64,000 nt of DNA from Piper betle (taxonomy: Eukaryota; Streptophyta; Magnoliopsida; Piperales; Piperaceae), in NCBI GenBank assembly GCA_033002965.1, contig JAURVB010008380.1, positions 1 to 64,000 on the forward strand, in the 5' to 3' direction. The notes below the pieces were generated by a model that was not told the origin of the DNA, did no database searches, and was given only the letters and a program-made list of their open reading frames with translations. A program made the translations under genes and the position numbers. This document shows positions 54,201 to 64,000 of the stretch, piece by piece; within the stretch, counting starts at the first letter, position 1, and the number at the start of each line of letters is the position of its first letter.

Positions 54201-55404
54201 GGCAGAAATCATATAAGCAGATTGATTAACCGGATTCATAGAACAAAATAAAATGCCCATAATAAGATTAATAATTCAATCAATATTGAACTCTCATCAT
54301 CAGATACCTAACACAATATTAATATTTAGTCTTTAGACAAAAATATTAATTTGTAAATGGTACTCTAAGTGTAGTAATTAAATATGGATAATAAATCCTG
54401 TCAAATAATAAACCTTCTTTTGGGCCGATTTATTATTCACATGAAAACTTGATAATTATCTCATATTTAAAATGAGTTTCAATACAATAATCAAATATAG
54501 ATAATAAATTCTGTCAAATAATAAACCTTCATTTGGGCCAATTTATTATCTACGTGGACACTTAACAATCATCCCATACTTATTACCATAAATGAATATA
54601 TAATTATGCCAAATATTAACCTTTTTTTGGGTCGATTAATATCTACATAAATTAAATACTCATAATCATCTTAATATTTAAAAATTAATTTTCACAAAAG
54701 TGGAAACTTTGGCAGATATATTTTAGTCCTTAATAAATTTTAAAATATTAATTATAGCTGAACAAAAAAAGGTTATAAAAATAACTTTATGTGAGAGTTT
54801 CCAAAATTATAACCTTTTGTAATTGTATTTTCATGTACTTTCCTTAATCCTGAATCTGTAAATCTAAATGGGATATAGAACTGAATAGTTCCAATCCATA
54901 ATTTACATATAAATTAAAACCTAATACTCAATGATTTAATATGAAGGTGGCTTTGAAATCACTTGTTAGACTTTATTAGATTTTATATCAAATCATCGAG
55001 TCAATAAATTAGATAGCGAAAGTGTACCTGAAGCCATAAAAAACTAGAGTTTTGACAGTTTTGACCACCTTAAGTTTTGGTCTTCTGAATCTAACAAGAG
55101 TTTTTCAAAACCTGAATTTTGGACAATAGAATACCAGAACGAAAATTGCTTATTAATCAGGGACCATAACCTCCTTATTTATAGATTGTAGTTTCATAAA
55201 TTCATTTTCACCCATCACAAAAAGAAAAATATAAAAAGGTATCTATACATTGAATTCTACACTTTTTGCGTTGAATTCCATACCTTAATTTATGGCCCAT
55301 AACCTTTCACACTTTAGTAAATCAATTTAATTTAGATCAACCTTATATAATAACATATTATATAATTTTTGATTCACGTATATATTTATGTCCAACATCC
55401 AACA
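51218..55404 (-). mobile_element. Copia element B, internally shortened, with intact LTR pair
   Basis: LTRs 51218-51635 and 54964-55404 (TG...CA) are flanked by the perfect target duplication CATAT (51213-51217 and 55405-55409). The element runs on the minus strand: a degenerate tRNA-Met primer site (TGATTTCAAAGCC) adjoins 54964 and a polypurine tract (AAGTGGGAGAT) adjoins 51636. The coding remnant has an integrase end (SFFETENAQFFKDVEFE, about 53920), RT (CIYHKFSGSKYIFLVLYVDD, about 53030-52970) and an RNase H end (SGKVFIEQIRTNSMVADPLT, about 52130-52060). Gag, protease and most of integrase are gone. Confidence 0.88.
54260..54665. repeat. Imperfect tandem repeat in the leader of copia element B
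   Basis: Three to four copies of a roughly 105-bp unit containing TGTCAAATAATAAACCTTC and TTTGGGCCGATTTATTAT-type words, diverging towards the right. Confidence 0.6.
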
Positions 55405-58060
55405 CATATTTAATGGTGAATTAGACTAGACGTAGACTAGACTAGACGTGGACTAAGGAGTTTGCTATGGGACAGACATAGAGTAGGGAGCTAGCCCGAG
55501 GCTGAAAAAATGAATTCTAAAAATGAAAATTCTTAGAGGTAGGTAAATTATAATAACTCATAAAAAATAATCTTATATCCAACACCTCTTACTATAAAAT
55601 TTAATATATATAAAGATGTGTTTGTAAATTTTTAATTTTTTTAGCTATTTTTTAAATAGATGACTTAAGCCAATCAGTTGGTAGTTGGGTAGGATTGTCA
55701 CATTAACATCTCTAAAAATAATTCTAAATTTCACGCAGGCCAAGTGAAGTTAGTCGTTGGGTACAACGGTGCCTAGTTGGCTAATGAACTTACAATAAAA
55801 AATATCTTTCAAAGAGCCTTCCTGAAATATGGGAATTTGGCATGATTAAAGGTAACAAAGAGGTTCCAATTTGCTGGTTGACCGAACTCGCAAATTGGAA
55901 CTCAGTGACATCCAAAATATGCACTTAAAATCAAAGTAGACATTTTTTAGATATCAATTTTTAATATTTTTATGTTTATACTTTTTTTTGGGAAAAAATT
56001 AAATATTCTTCCCCTTTGTAATGTCAAAATGAGAACATGTCAAGTTCAGAAACTTTGTTGGCCTATAAATATTTCAATATGTTTATTGAAAGTTTTTGTA
56101 TAAGAGAAAGATATTAAAATATATTGTTCCACAAGTCTGAAAATATTCAAAGACCACTAATTTATATCTAGTTTGTTCACAGCTCAAATATTTTCATACT
56201 TAGATTTATAGTTCAATTAATTCCATAATCTTGTAAACATTAATTTACCATTCGGAACTAATAAGTTAATATTTATTATGTTTAATAGTTATTAGATTGT
56301 TTTATTTATTAATATTTGTGAAGGCATAATTCGCACATTGTGAAGGGTTTATGACTAGTTTAGTACTAAACCAATTTTTTTTGTTTTGGGGGAAAAAGTG
56401 AAAAGTTAGATAAACAAAATTTGATCTTTTTCAAAAATATAAATAACACTCAACTTGAATTGCTCAGTGCCCACCCTCAATTTGTAATTTTGTAGCTAGT
56501 ATAGTTGAATCAGTGGTACAGTCCTTGAATATGGATGATGTGCAGTGGGTGATTAAACTAGTGTGATTAACCTTCTCTTTTTTTTTTTTTTGGGGGGGGG
56601 GGCGGCGGGGAATCGTAATGTCATACGTCATAAACACGCATAATTCGCCATGCTGTGTTCTCTTTGAAGAAGACAAGAAGATGGTGTCCTCCAAAGAGTC
56701 AATATTTGTCTTTTCCCTACATGCACGGAACGAAAGAGATTTTTTAATTCCTTTGAGAAAAAAAAAGGAAAATTTTAATGTTTTAACTTCTAAGCATGAA
56801 ACTGTTTTAGATGGAAGCAGTTGCATGTCGTCTTCTAATGCCGTAACGAAACACTCCACTTATTTTTAAAACAAATTTATCAAACCTCCAAATGCATAGT
56901 TAATTATTTCATTAATATTTTGATTCGAAATTTTGAAATGAAAAAGACGCGACCAATTTAAAAAGCTTAACAGCTTATCCAAAATGACTATACTAGTATT
57001 TATTAAGATCATAACTTACAATTATTGTTTTTTTAAAAAAATTTCTGCTTGTATTTTACACGGTCCTTACATGTTCATCTATTTAATTACGTACCGAACA
57101 ATTAATTTAATTGATTAGTACCTTTGGGGAGAATTCTTTATACATCGATCAAGCTAATCTAATTAGTGTACTATTATATAATATATGTATTTGGACTGGT
57201 TGATTCTGTACGTACTCTCCCAACCAAGAGTTTTTTTGTCATTATCATCTTCCAATTAATTAAATAACCTTCTAATTGTGACTAGCGAGCGTGGAACACA
57301 TTCATGTTATATAAATTGTATCCTAATTATTTGCCGCTTATGACAAGATTAGATCGATGTATCTTCATTTTTATGCATGTTTGTCTAGCTACTACTCTTT
57401 ATTATCATAAAAACATATATAAAATGGAAGCTGATCTCAATCAGCTCCTCACAAAGTCGCTCTAATACTTCAGACTACATCACCATATGACATGCATATA
57501 AATCTATATGGTACCTAAAATTCAAAGACTGCCCATGCATAACTGGAAATTTGTAGCTGATTTTCTCTATATTTCAGTGCTTATTGATTGCTGCCAATTA
57601 GTAGAGTAATTGAGCTCATGAGCTGATTTTCATCACTAATTAATTGAAGCTTGACTTGATCTAAGGTTATAGTTTTGTAAACTAAGCGCGAGTGGTTCAA
57701 AACTCATAGTTCATATTTGGTTCAATTTTTTTTGAGTGAAACGGATTAGAGTACTCCTTTGATGACTCCGCCAAATTTTAACCCAGATAAATAGTTTGAA
57801 CTAACACATATACAAAACTCGAGAATGAAAATAAAAAATTATATACTCAGCTACCAACCTAGCCAGTTCTGATCAATTGGCTCTCACATATGTATTAGCT
57901 GGGTTCTTTAACTCTTTCAATCTGGATTGTTAATATTACCTTACATGAACTTTCACATGGTTATTAACAAAAAGACATGACGAGCATCTTTGCAGTTGCT
58001 ACTGAGACAATTATTCACATGATGATCTTGAAGTCATCAAAAGAGACGTCTTTGGTTCTT

Positions 58061-58062
<2 letters not shown>
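55405..58062. other. Intergenic, nothing recognised
   Basis: AT-rich, no supported gene. At 56578-56610 a run of 14 T is followed by 11 G and a GC-rich tail, a notable polypurine/polypyrimidine tract. The open frames over it (56464-56869) are judged spurious. Confidence 0.5.

Positions 58063-58129
<67 letters not shown>
58063..58129. repeat. (TA)n microsatellite
   Basis: About 33 uninterrupted TA units, some 130 bp beyond the 3' end of the ERF gene. Confidence 0.95.
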
Positions 58130-58132
<3 letters not shown>

Positions 58133-58254
58133 ATGATCTTCATCTTTCAGCAAGAAAATATTAATGCACTGTCATCAAAACAAGCTTTTTCTTATGGCTT
58201 AAAATCATCATGTTATATTATGTACAAAACATGACTTGAAAGTAAATATGATCT

Positions 58255-59125
58255 TTAATGGTTGATCACATCATCAAACTCTGTTGGAGCAAATGACGGA
58301 GGCACAATAACAGATGAGGCCACCTTAAACCTCTTACTCTTGCTCATCATCAAATCATCCTCGCTTTCAAATTTATAACCATTCATGCTATTCCACCCCA
58401 TACCAACCATACTCTCCTCTTGATCAAATCCAAGACTGCTCATCAAAGGCCCCATTTCCCCGACATCCGAATTTCTGGTAATTGGCCGGAATCCACCAAT
58501 TGAATCTTGATTTTCGCCGGTAGCATTGCCGGAGGAGAGATCATACATGGTTGGAGTGTCATAGCAAGGTCTTTGCGTTTGGTGGGGGACTACAATGCTA
58601 GGTTGCACCACCTTCTCTATGGTGTTTTCGTCGAATTGTTGGTGCAAGTGCTGGCAGTGGTTATGGATGCGAGGACGGTGGAAGATGCTGGCAAAGGTGA
58701 AGTGGTCGCTGACCCTCGACTTCGCCGTCTTGTTCTCCGACGACCTCGCAATTATGCTCCGAATGTTCTTGCTTAGCTTCGCTTTCAGCGAGGTGAAGCT
58801 CAGCCCCTTCGTCCCCCTCCGGTTCGCTCACCAAGTCGCCCTCAGGTGGGGAGACGACGTCAGAGACGGTGGGGGAGGCGGGCGTGAAGTTCGTACGGGC
58901 ATTGTCGCCACGGAGGGCCCTTGCCGCCTCGTCGTAGGCCCTCGCCGCCTCCTCCGGGCTGTCAAATGTGCCCAACCACAGCCTCATACGCTGGGAGGAG
59001 TCCTTGATCTCGGCCACCCACCTGCCCGACGGCCGCTGCCTGACTCCGATGAAGCGGCGGGCAGCCGTGGATAATTTGCCTTGATTGGCCGGGCGGCCGG
59101 AGTTATCTACCGGTGGTCCAGCCAT
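58255..59125 (-). CDS. AP2/ERF transcription factor (ERN1/RAP2.11-like), one extra base
   Basis: From ATG 59125 the frame has a single AP2/ERF DNA-binding domain at residues 24-80: [20 protein letters not shown], then [20 protein letters not shown] and NARTNF. These proteins bind GCC-box-like promoter elements in the nucleus. The VAEIKD/RPSGRW form recalls the ERN1/RAP2.11 group. After about residue 106 the frame would end early, while a second frame runs from [20 protein letters not shown] through [16 protein letters not shown] to the stop at 58255. Total length is 871 bp, one base over 290 codons. The shift lies between about 58783 and 58827, where runs of 4 and 5 C (58804-58807, 58813-58817) occur. 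Either the gene is freshly broken or the base is an assembly error; corrected length would be 289 residues. Confidence 0.85.
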
Positions 59126-59623
59126 GGCCGGGTTGTGTTGGTATGGTTTCGGAGGGGGTGATGAACTTATAAATTGGTTTTATTACTACGAATGGTATCT
59201 TATGAAGGCTAAGAGATACCAATTGTTATGTTTTTGGGAAGGTTTAGAGATACCAACGCCACATATATAATGTAGATATATGATAAGAAGGTGAGTAAAA
59301 AAAAGAATCAAGTTCGAGCATATGCCCACATACCAACACCAAACTTTTATTTTATAATTACAATTATTGAAGAAGTAATTCGTCTTTAACTCTCGAGTAG
59401 GACTAAATGACAAAATTTCAACTGACATACATTCCTTTAATGATGTATAATGACGAGATCACGGCCAGTTTAGCACCTAGAGTTGAAGCCGGGTTGTGAA
59501 GCCAAAGGATGAGAATTAATTGGTACTGTTAAGTGATTCAACCATAAAGTTAATTAGAACAGGCATGGTTTAGCGCTTGTAATTTAAGTGATTAAGTATT
59601 AACTAATTAATTCTTGTAAGGAT
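59126..59623. other. Upstream region of the ERF gene
   Basis: A TATATAAT-like stretch near 59265-59272 (minus-strand TATATATG) could serve as a core promoter. No gene is recognised. Confidence 0.4.
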
Positions 59624-59803
59624 GAGAAAAGATTTGTTGTAACAAGTGCTATAATAAATTCCTTATATTAGTGTAAATTATCACAATTTATAGATTTTAA
59701 CTACTTATTTTAATTATATTTTTTAGATTTCATAATTATTGGTGATTTACATCAATTACAAAGTGAGTTTGTTGTAACACTTCCTAAAACAAATCTTTTC
59801 TTG
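59624..59803. mobile_element. MITE-like inverted repeat element
   Basis: The left end GAAAAGATTTGTTGTAAC is matched in inverse by GTTACAAC…AAATCTTTTC at the right end, and similarity continues inward with small gaps (GTGTAAATTATCAC against GTGATTTACATC). About 180 bp, AT-rich, no coding capacity. A target duplication is not clear. Confidence 0.6.
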
Positions 59804-60720
59804 TAAGAGATGATAGCCCTTTCAGTAATCAAGATGAAAAAAGGAGATACAAGTGTTAAGTTACCTAACTAAAAGGTAAAATTAATTTTCCCTTATATAA
59901 ATTAGTTTTATTATCTTTAACAATTGATTTGCTGATCTTAAAACGCATCTGCACATAATTTGCCTTCCGCAGCCAACCAGCACCGAAAAATTGGCGCCTC
60001 AAGCGAAGCCGCAATACAACGAGCCATTGCAGAGCCGACAAAAAGGCCAGGCCGCCCATATTGTGTCGGCTTGTGAGTTGGAGAACGGGTTCCCCACGCT
60101 GGCCCTAATTCTTTAATTACTTTTAATAAAATTGATTTTCTTATTTGATTTGTTGATTAATTAATTATTATCATGGGCCCAAATCAAATTTGTTTATTGG
60201 GCTTATATGTGGAGTCATACTCATGGCTCTTGGCCGTTGGAGCCCAATTGATCTGGTGGGCCCGTGACCCACTTTGTAGTTTGTCCTATTCATTGGATGG
60301 AAATGGTTCCCATCTCTGCCCTCCCTAATATATAGTCGGACATTAATATTTTTTTCAACATAATATAAAAAGGATTTCATATTTCGTATTATTGTTATTA
60401 TATATATAAGAGAGAGAGAAGTTAAATCCCCCCCCTCCCCTCCTAGATCTGGTCGTCGATGACCGGACAAGGCTACTTTCAGCCAGATCCAACTACGATC
60501 GGCCTGACCTAGCTGCCCCCCTTGCCATCTCTGGTTGGCCACCATTTGTTCTGGCCAGCCATAGGCCAGATCCAGCTGCAACCTGACCATTAGTGGCATC
60601 AAGTGTGGGTGGGGTTTGATTTTTAAAATTTTGATTTAATGTGAACCATCCTTATAATCAGATGGTCCATATTGATATGGAGGCAAGAAATTTTTTATCC
60701 CATGAGGGAAGACTATTCAA

Positions 60721-60781
<61 letters not shown>

Positions 60782-61988
60782 TGTTTGCTCTTATGTAATG
60801 AATTTCACTTATTGAAGCAAAATTGATTTTTGCTCATTTTTAATTGATTTTATCTAGGTTTAAGTTGCAAAATGGGAGTTAGGTCGAATTCGGTTTCATG
60901 CTAAAAGCCAGTTGGCCACCATAACAACCAGCCCTTTGCCAACCCTAATCAAGAGCGGCAATAATGTTAATTGGCTCGATTGTGATGGGTTTTATTTAAT
61001 TGGGTTTAGATGAGTAGAAAAAAGTTGGAGCCAAAGATTCCTCTTACCCTAATTCCACTGGACTTGGAGATGGAAGCTTTTGTCTCCTACTAGTCCAACG
61101 GAAGCGATTATTGGCTTGTGTGGAATGACAGATGGCACGTATGGAGCAGTTAACTAGAGATTACTTGTTCAACTTGAATTAATTTGGTTGCAAATGTTAC
61201 ATTCGTTTTACAAAATAATTTAAAAGGTAATTATTTAAATCTACTTGATATAATAAAGTAAATTTGTCTTGATCATATATCTCTCCCACGTTTTTTTAAT
61301 AAATTTCATTGAATTTAGAGAATTTTGAGAACATAGTCTAATTTGAATACTTAGATTATATTAATTAATAGTTCATATTAGACTTTAGTTATTATTCTTA
61401 ATTACAATATAATAATTCTTTCCTAAAATTTCTTACCACTTCCTACAACATGCAAGTAAAACATTTATATATTTTTAAAAAATTTCTTACCTCTTATTCT
61501 TATATCTTATAATGCACGTACCTACTTTTTATATAATCTATCGTAATTTTCTCTTAGCAGCCTATCCAAGTAAATTTCTTTCGACACCAAGTGGTATCAT
61601 CATGATGTCTAACATAATACAATACTGTGGTTATTGATTAGTGATGGATATCACGTACGAGGAAATGATTGATTTCAATCAAACATCATATACTAATGGA
61701 AAAAAATTAGCACAATAGAAGTTCTTAGTTATTTCAGATAAAAATTGTTGAATTACAATTGCCTGATGATGAAGGCAAACAGGTAGGAGACCAAGGAAAC
61801 TTCAATACTATATTAATTTATAAGTTTTAAACCGTGGAAGAAAATCATCTATGGACAAACAATAGTTGAATGGGGTGTTTAATTTTTTGACAAGGTTTTT
61901 TTGTTTTTTTTAAAAAACACATAATTTAAATAGAGAACTAGATTTACTTTTGGCTAATATACTATGGGCCTTGAGTGCATACTAAAAT
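59804..61988. other. Intergenic, nothing recognised
   Basis: No supported gene. A (TA)n run of about 27 units lies at 60725-60778, and a C-rich run near 60427-60444. The 143-codon minus frame at 60171-60602 has no domain. Confidence 0.5.
60725..60778. repeat. (AT)n microsatellite
   Basis: Uninterrupted AT dinucleotides. Confidence 0.95.
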
Positions 61989-64000
61989 TGTAAAACCCGG
62001 TCTCTCGGTCCGGTGTTTTACGTTTGGTTGTTGTTGGCTTGATCCGAGTAACACACAACACAGTATGTAGTTATGGGCTTGGGCATTGAGCGCATTTTTT
62101 ATTAAGTTTTTCAATAAGCCCCAATTACCAAGTTGGTGGCTTGTGTTTCGTTTGATTGTGATGTGTAAATTAGTGTCATGTTCGCATGTATTTCGTGCGC
62201 ATCACCCTTTTGTCTCACGTTAGAATTAGAATCATGTCACATACATTTAGAAGTACCTCTTAGCCCTAGTCAAACCCTATAAGTTATCCAGAGCCTTTTC
62301 CTTTTTTTCCCTTTGTTTCCCTCTTTCCCCCTATTTCCCCTGTTTTCCCCTTTTGCGGTGTCGTGTGCTATGCAAGGGCACCCCGGGGTGCCACTGGAGC
62401 TCCTAGGCACCCTTGCGCTGGCGCCAAGGTGGGGGTGATCAAATCCCCTAGCTGCTAGCCTGTTTTTGGGGTTTTCTCTGCCTCCCTGCCCCTTTGCCGC
62501 CTTGTGTTGCCACCGCCACCTCTTTTTGGTTGTCACCTTGCCTCTGTATCCTCTTCCTCGTCCTTCTCTTCCTCTCCCTGCACAGGTACACCATCCCTCT
62601 TCCTCGTTTCTTTTCATTTTAACATGATCATGATTGCTGGCATGTAGAATCTCTGATTAGGCATGTAGACAAATAGATCTTCATCTTATCATCTAGATCT
62701 ATTAGTTTTCTTACCAATTACATGATAAAAAAATGATTTTTATTAAATTGTTGTGTTTTGGCTAATAAAATGTAATAAAATATTTGTGTTGGCTTAGATT
62801 TGTGAAACACTGACACCAACAATGAGACACTAGATCGATTTAATGATCTTGGAGATTTTATTGGGTTTTGTTGTATTTTCAGCGTCATTCTCTCATAATA
62901 GTTATTATAAATGAATTTGAAAAGTATGCTCAACTGATTTACCGGGTAACGCCTCCGGTCTAGTTGTCAATGAATTAAGGTAGGACATTACGCCAGGGTT
63001 AAGTTTAAATAATTGACCTGAAATCTTGAGTGACTTTTCATAATTTTACTAAGATCCTTTTCTCGATTAGTGTTGTGCATCCCAGAAAAATTGTACTGAG
63101 TCTTTTGGGCATTTTGATATCTCTTGTTCTATTTAATTACACGGATTAGAAATTATTTCATTATGAATTGAGACTTCATGTTCGATATCTGTTTTATTTT
63201 ACAGAATCTTATTTAGCAGCTATGATACATTCAACATGTGAATGACGTGTGATGTGGTGTGGTGTGTTGTTTAATTTTCTGCTCCTTTACATATCATGTC
63301 ATTTGCTGCATCATATAGGATTGTTTGCATATCATTACATGCATGTATCAAACATGGTTTAAGTAGTTGTATGAAATCTCTCAACTTAATCTCACATCTA
63401 ATACTTACTGGGGTGAGATCCTATTTATAAGTGTGAATGGACTATAGATCTTTAACTTGGTTAACTACTTTTGAAGAGATAATTTAGGTCCATTATGTTA
63501 CACTTTGGATCGGGTTGTTATCAATGGTATCAAAGTAACCTAGTTCCGTATTAAATAGTGGGTTGGACTAGACACGTTGACTAGACTACGAGTCATGAGC
63601 CAAAAAGGTCATGAGCTATGGGTAGTAACAGGTAGTATGGGAATTTCGGGACAAAATTTTCTAAGGTAAGTGGACTGTGAAATCCCTCAACTTAGTCTCA
63701 CATCTAATACCTACTTATTAGTGAGAATGAACTATAGATCTTTAACTTGATTAACCACTTTTGAAGAGAAGACTTAGCCCATTACGTTACACTTTGAATC
63801 GGACTATTACAAATTGTCTGTATTTACTAGGTCGTGTGGAGATGACCTAGTCCATTACAACTCACCGAGCTAGGACGTGGAGCTTGCTTCACAGGTCCAC
63901 TAGGAGTCCTCTCTGCTTTATCTATAGCTTATCTCTATCGCGGTTATGTTTTATACTGTAGGACGCAGTTACTGGAGTTCTTTTAGATCTCACTACCTTC
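61989..64000 (+). repeat. Tekay-like LTR, partial (runs off the window), split by a TRIM
   Basis: It starts TGTAAAACCCGG. After a pyrimidine-rich block (62280-62600) come lines seen in the other copies: an AACATGATCATGATTG-type stretch, and at 63840-63960 GAGCTTGCTTCACAGGTCC followed by TTTATCTATAGC, parallel to 46255-46380. The TRIM at 63370-63811 interrupts it. Confidence 0.6.
63370..63811. mobile_element. TRIM, copy 2
   Basis: Terminal repeats 63370-63523 (154 bp) and 63676-63811 (136 bp, with a small deletion) surround a core with TGGTATCAAAG (63525-63535, tRNA-Met primer site) and a purine-rich end. Flanks AGTTG and AATTG fit a target duplication with one change. The first TG has become TA. 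Sequence and layout match copy 1 at 28611-29076. Confidence 0.85.

Noticed and set aside
56464..56869. 131-codon and 83-codon open frames on both strands
   Set aside because: They cross a T/G homopolymer tract, show no domain, and overlap each other.
60171..60602. 143-codon minus-strand open frame
   Set aside because: Composition is not protein-like and no family is recognised.

Overview
This is nuclear DNA from a flowering plant. It is AT-rich and crowded with plant retrotransposons. It holds only three recognisable cellular genes, all on the minus strand: a MATE transporter, a PEX11 peroxin and an AP2/ERF transcription factor. It also contains a piece of transferred chloroplast DNA. The very GC-rich single-exon MATE gene beside ordinary AT-rich sequence hints at a monocot, but the species cannot be named.

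Region by region. 1-1075 is plastid trnT-psbD spacer with the light-responsive psbD promoter. 1076-4891 is the 3' LTR plus the end of pol of a Ty3/gypsy (Tekay-like) element on the minus strand. 4891-6400 is plastid again: an open psbD (D2) frame whose first codons come from retrotransposon DNA, overlapped by a truncated psbC. 6400-18870 is mostly gene-poor, with a CACTA-type end, microsatellites, a decayed LTR and one pseudo-exon of an RZ-1-like RNA-binding protein. 18874-20448 is an intact MATE gene. 22252-22389 is a strong foldback. 24971-26459 is a seven-exon PEX11 gene with one missing base. 27985-44900 is a nested stack: a LINE split by a copia element, which is itself interrupted by a complete Reina-like gypsy element (carrying a solo LTR), a large Tekay-type LTR and an unidentified block; a TRIM sits in the LINE. 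45279-49926 is a gag-only Tekay derivative. 51218-55404 is a shortened copia element with perfect target duplications. 58255-59125 is the ERF gene with one extra base. 61989-64000 is another Tekay-like LTR holding a second TRIM copy and running off the window.

The cellular genes are unrelated in function: a metabolite or hormone efflux carrier, a peroxisome-division factor and a transcription factor. No operon-like logic is expected. The points most worth a second look are the chimeric start of the plastid-derived psbD frame, the two-copy TRIM family, the depth of transposon nesting, the foldback, and the single-base frameshifts in homopolymer runs of two otherwise intact genes, which may be assembly errors.
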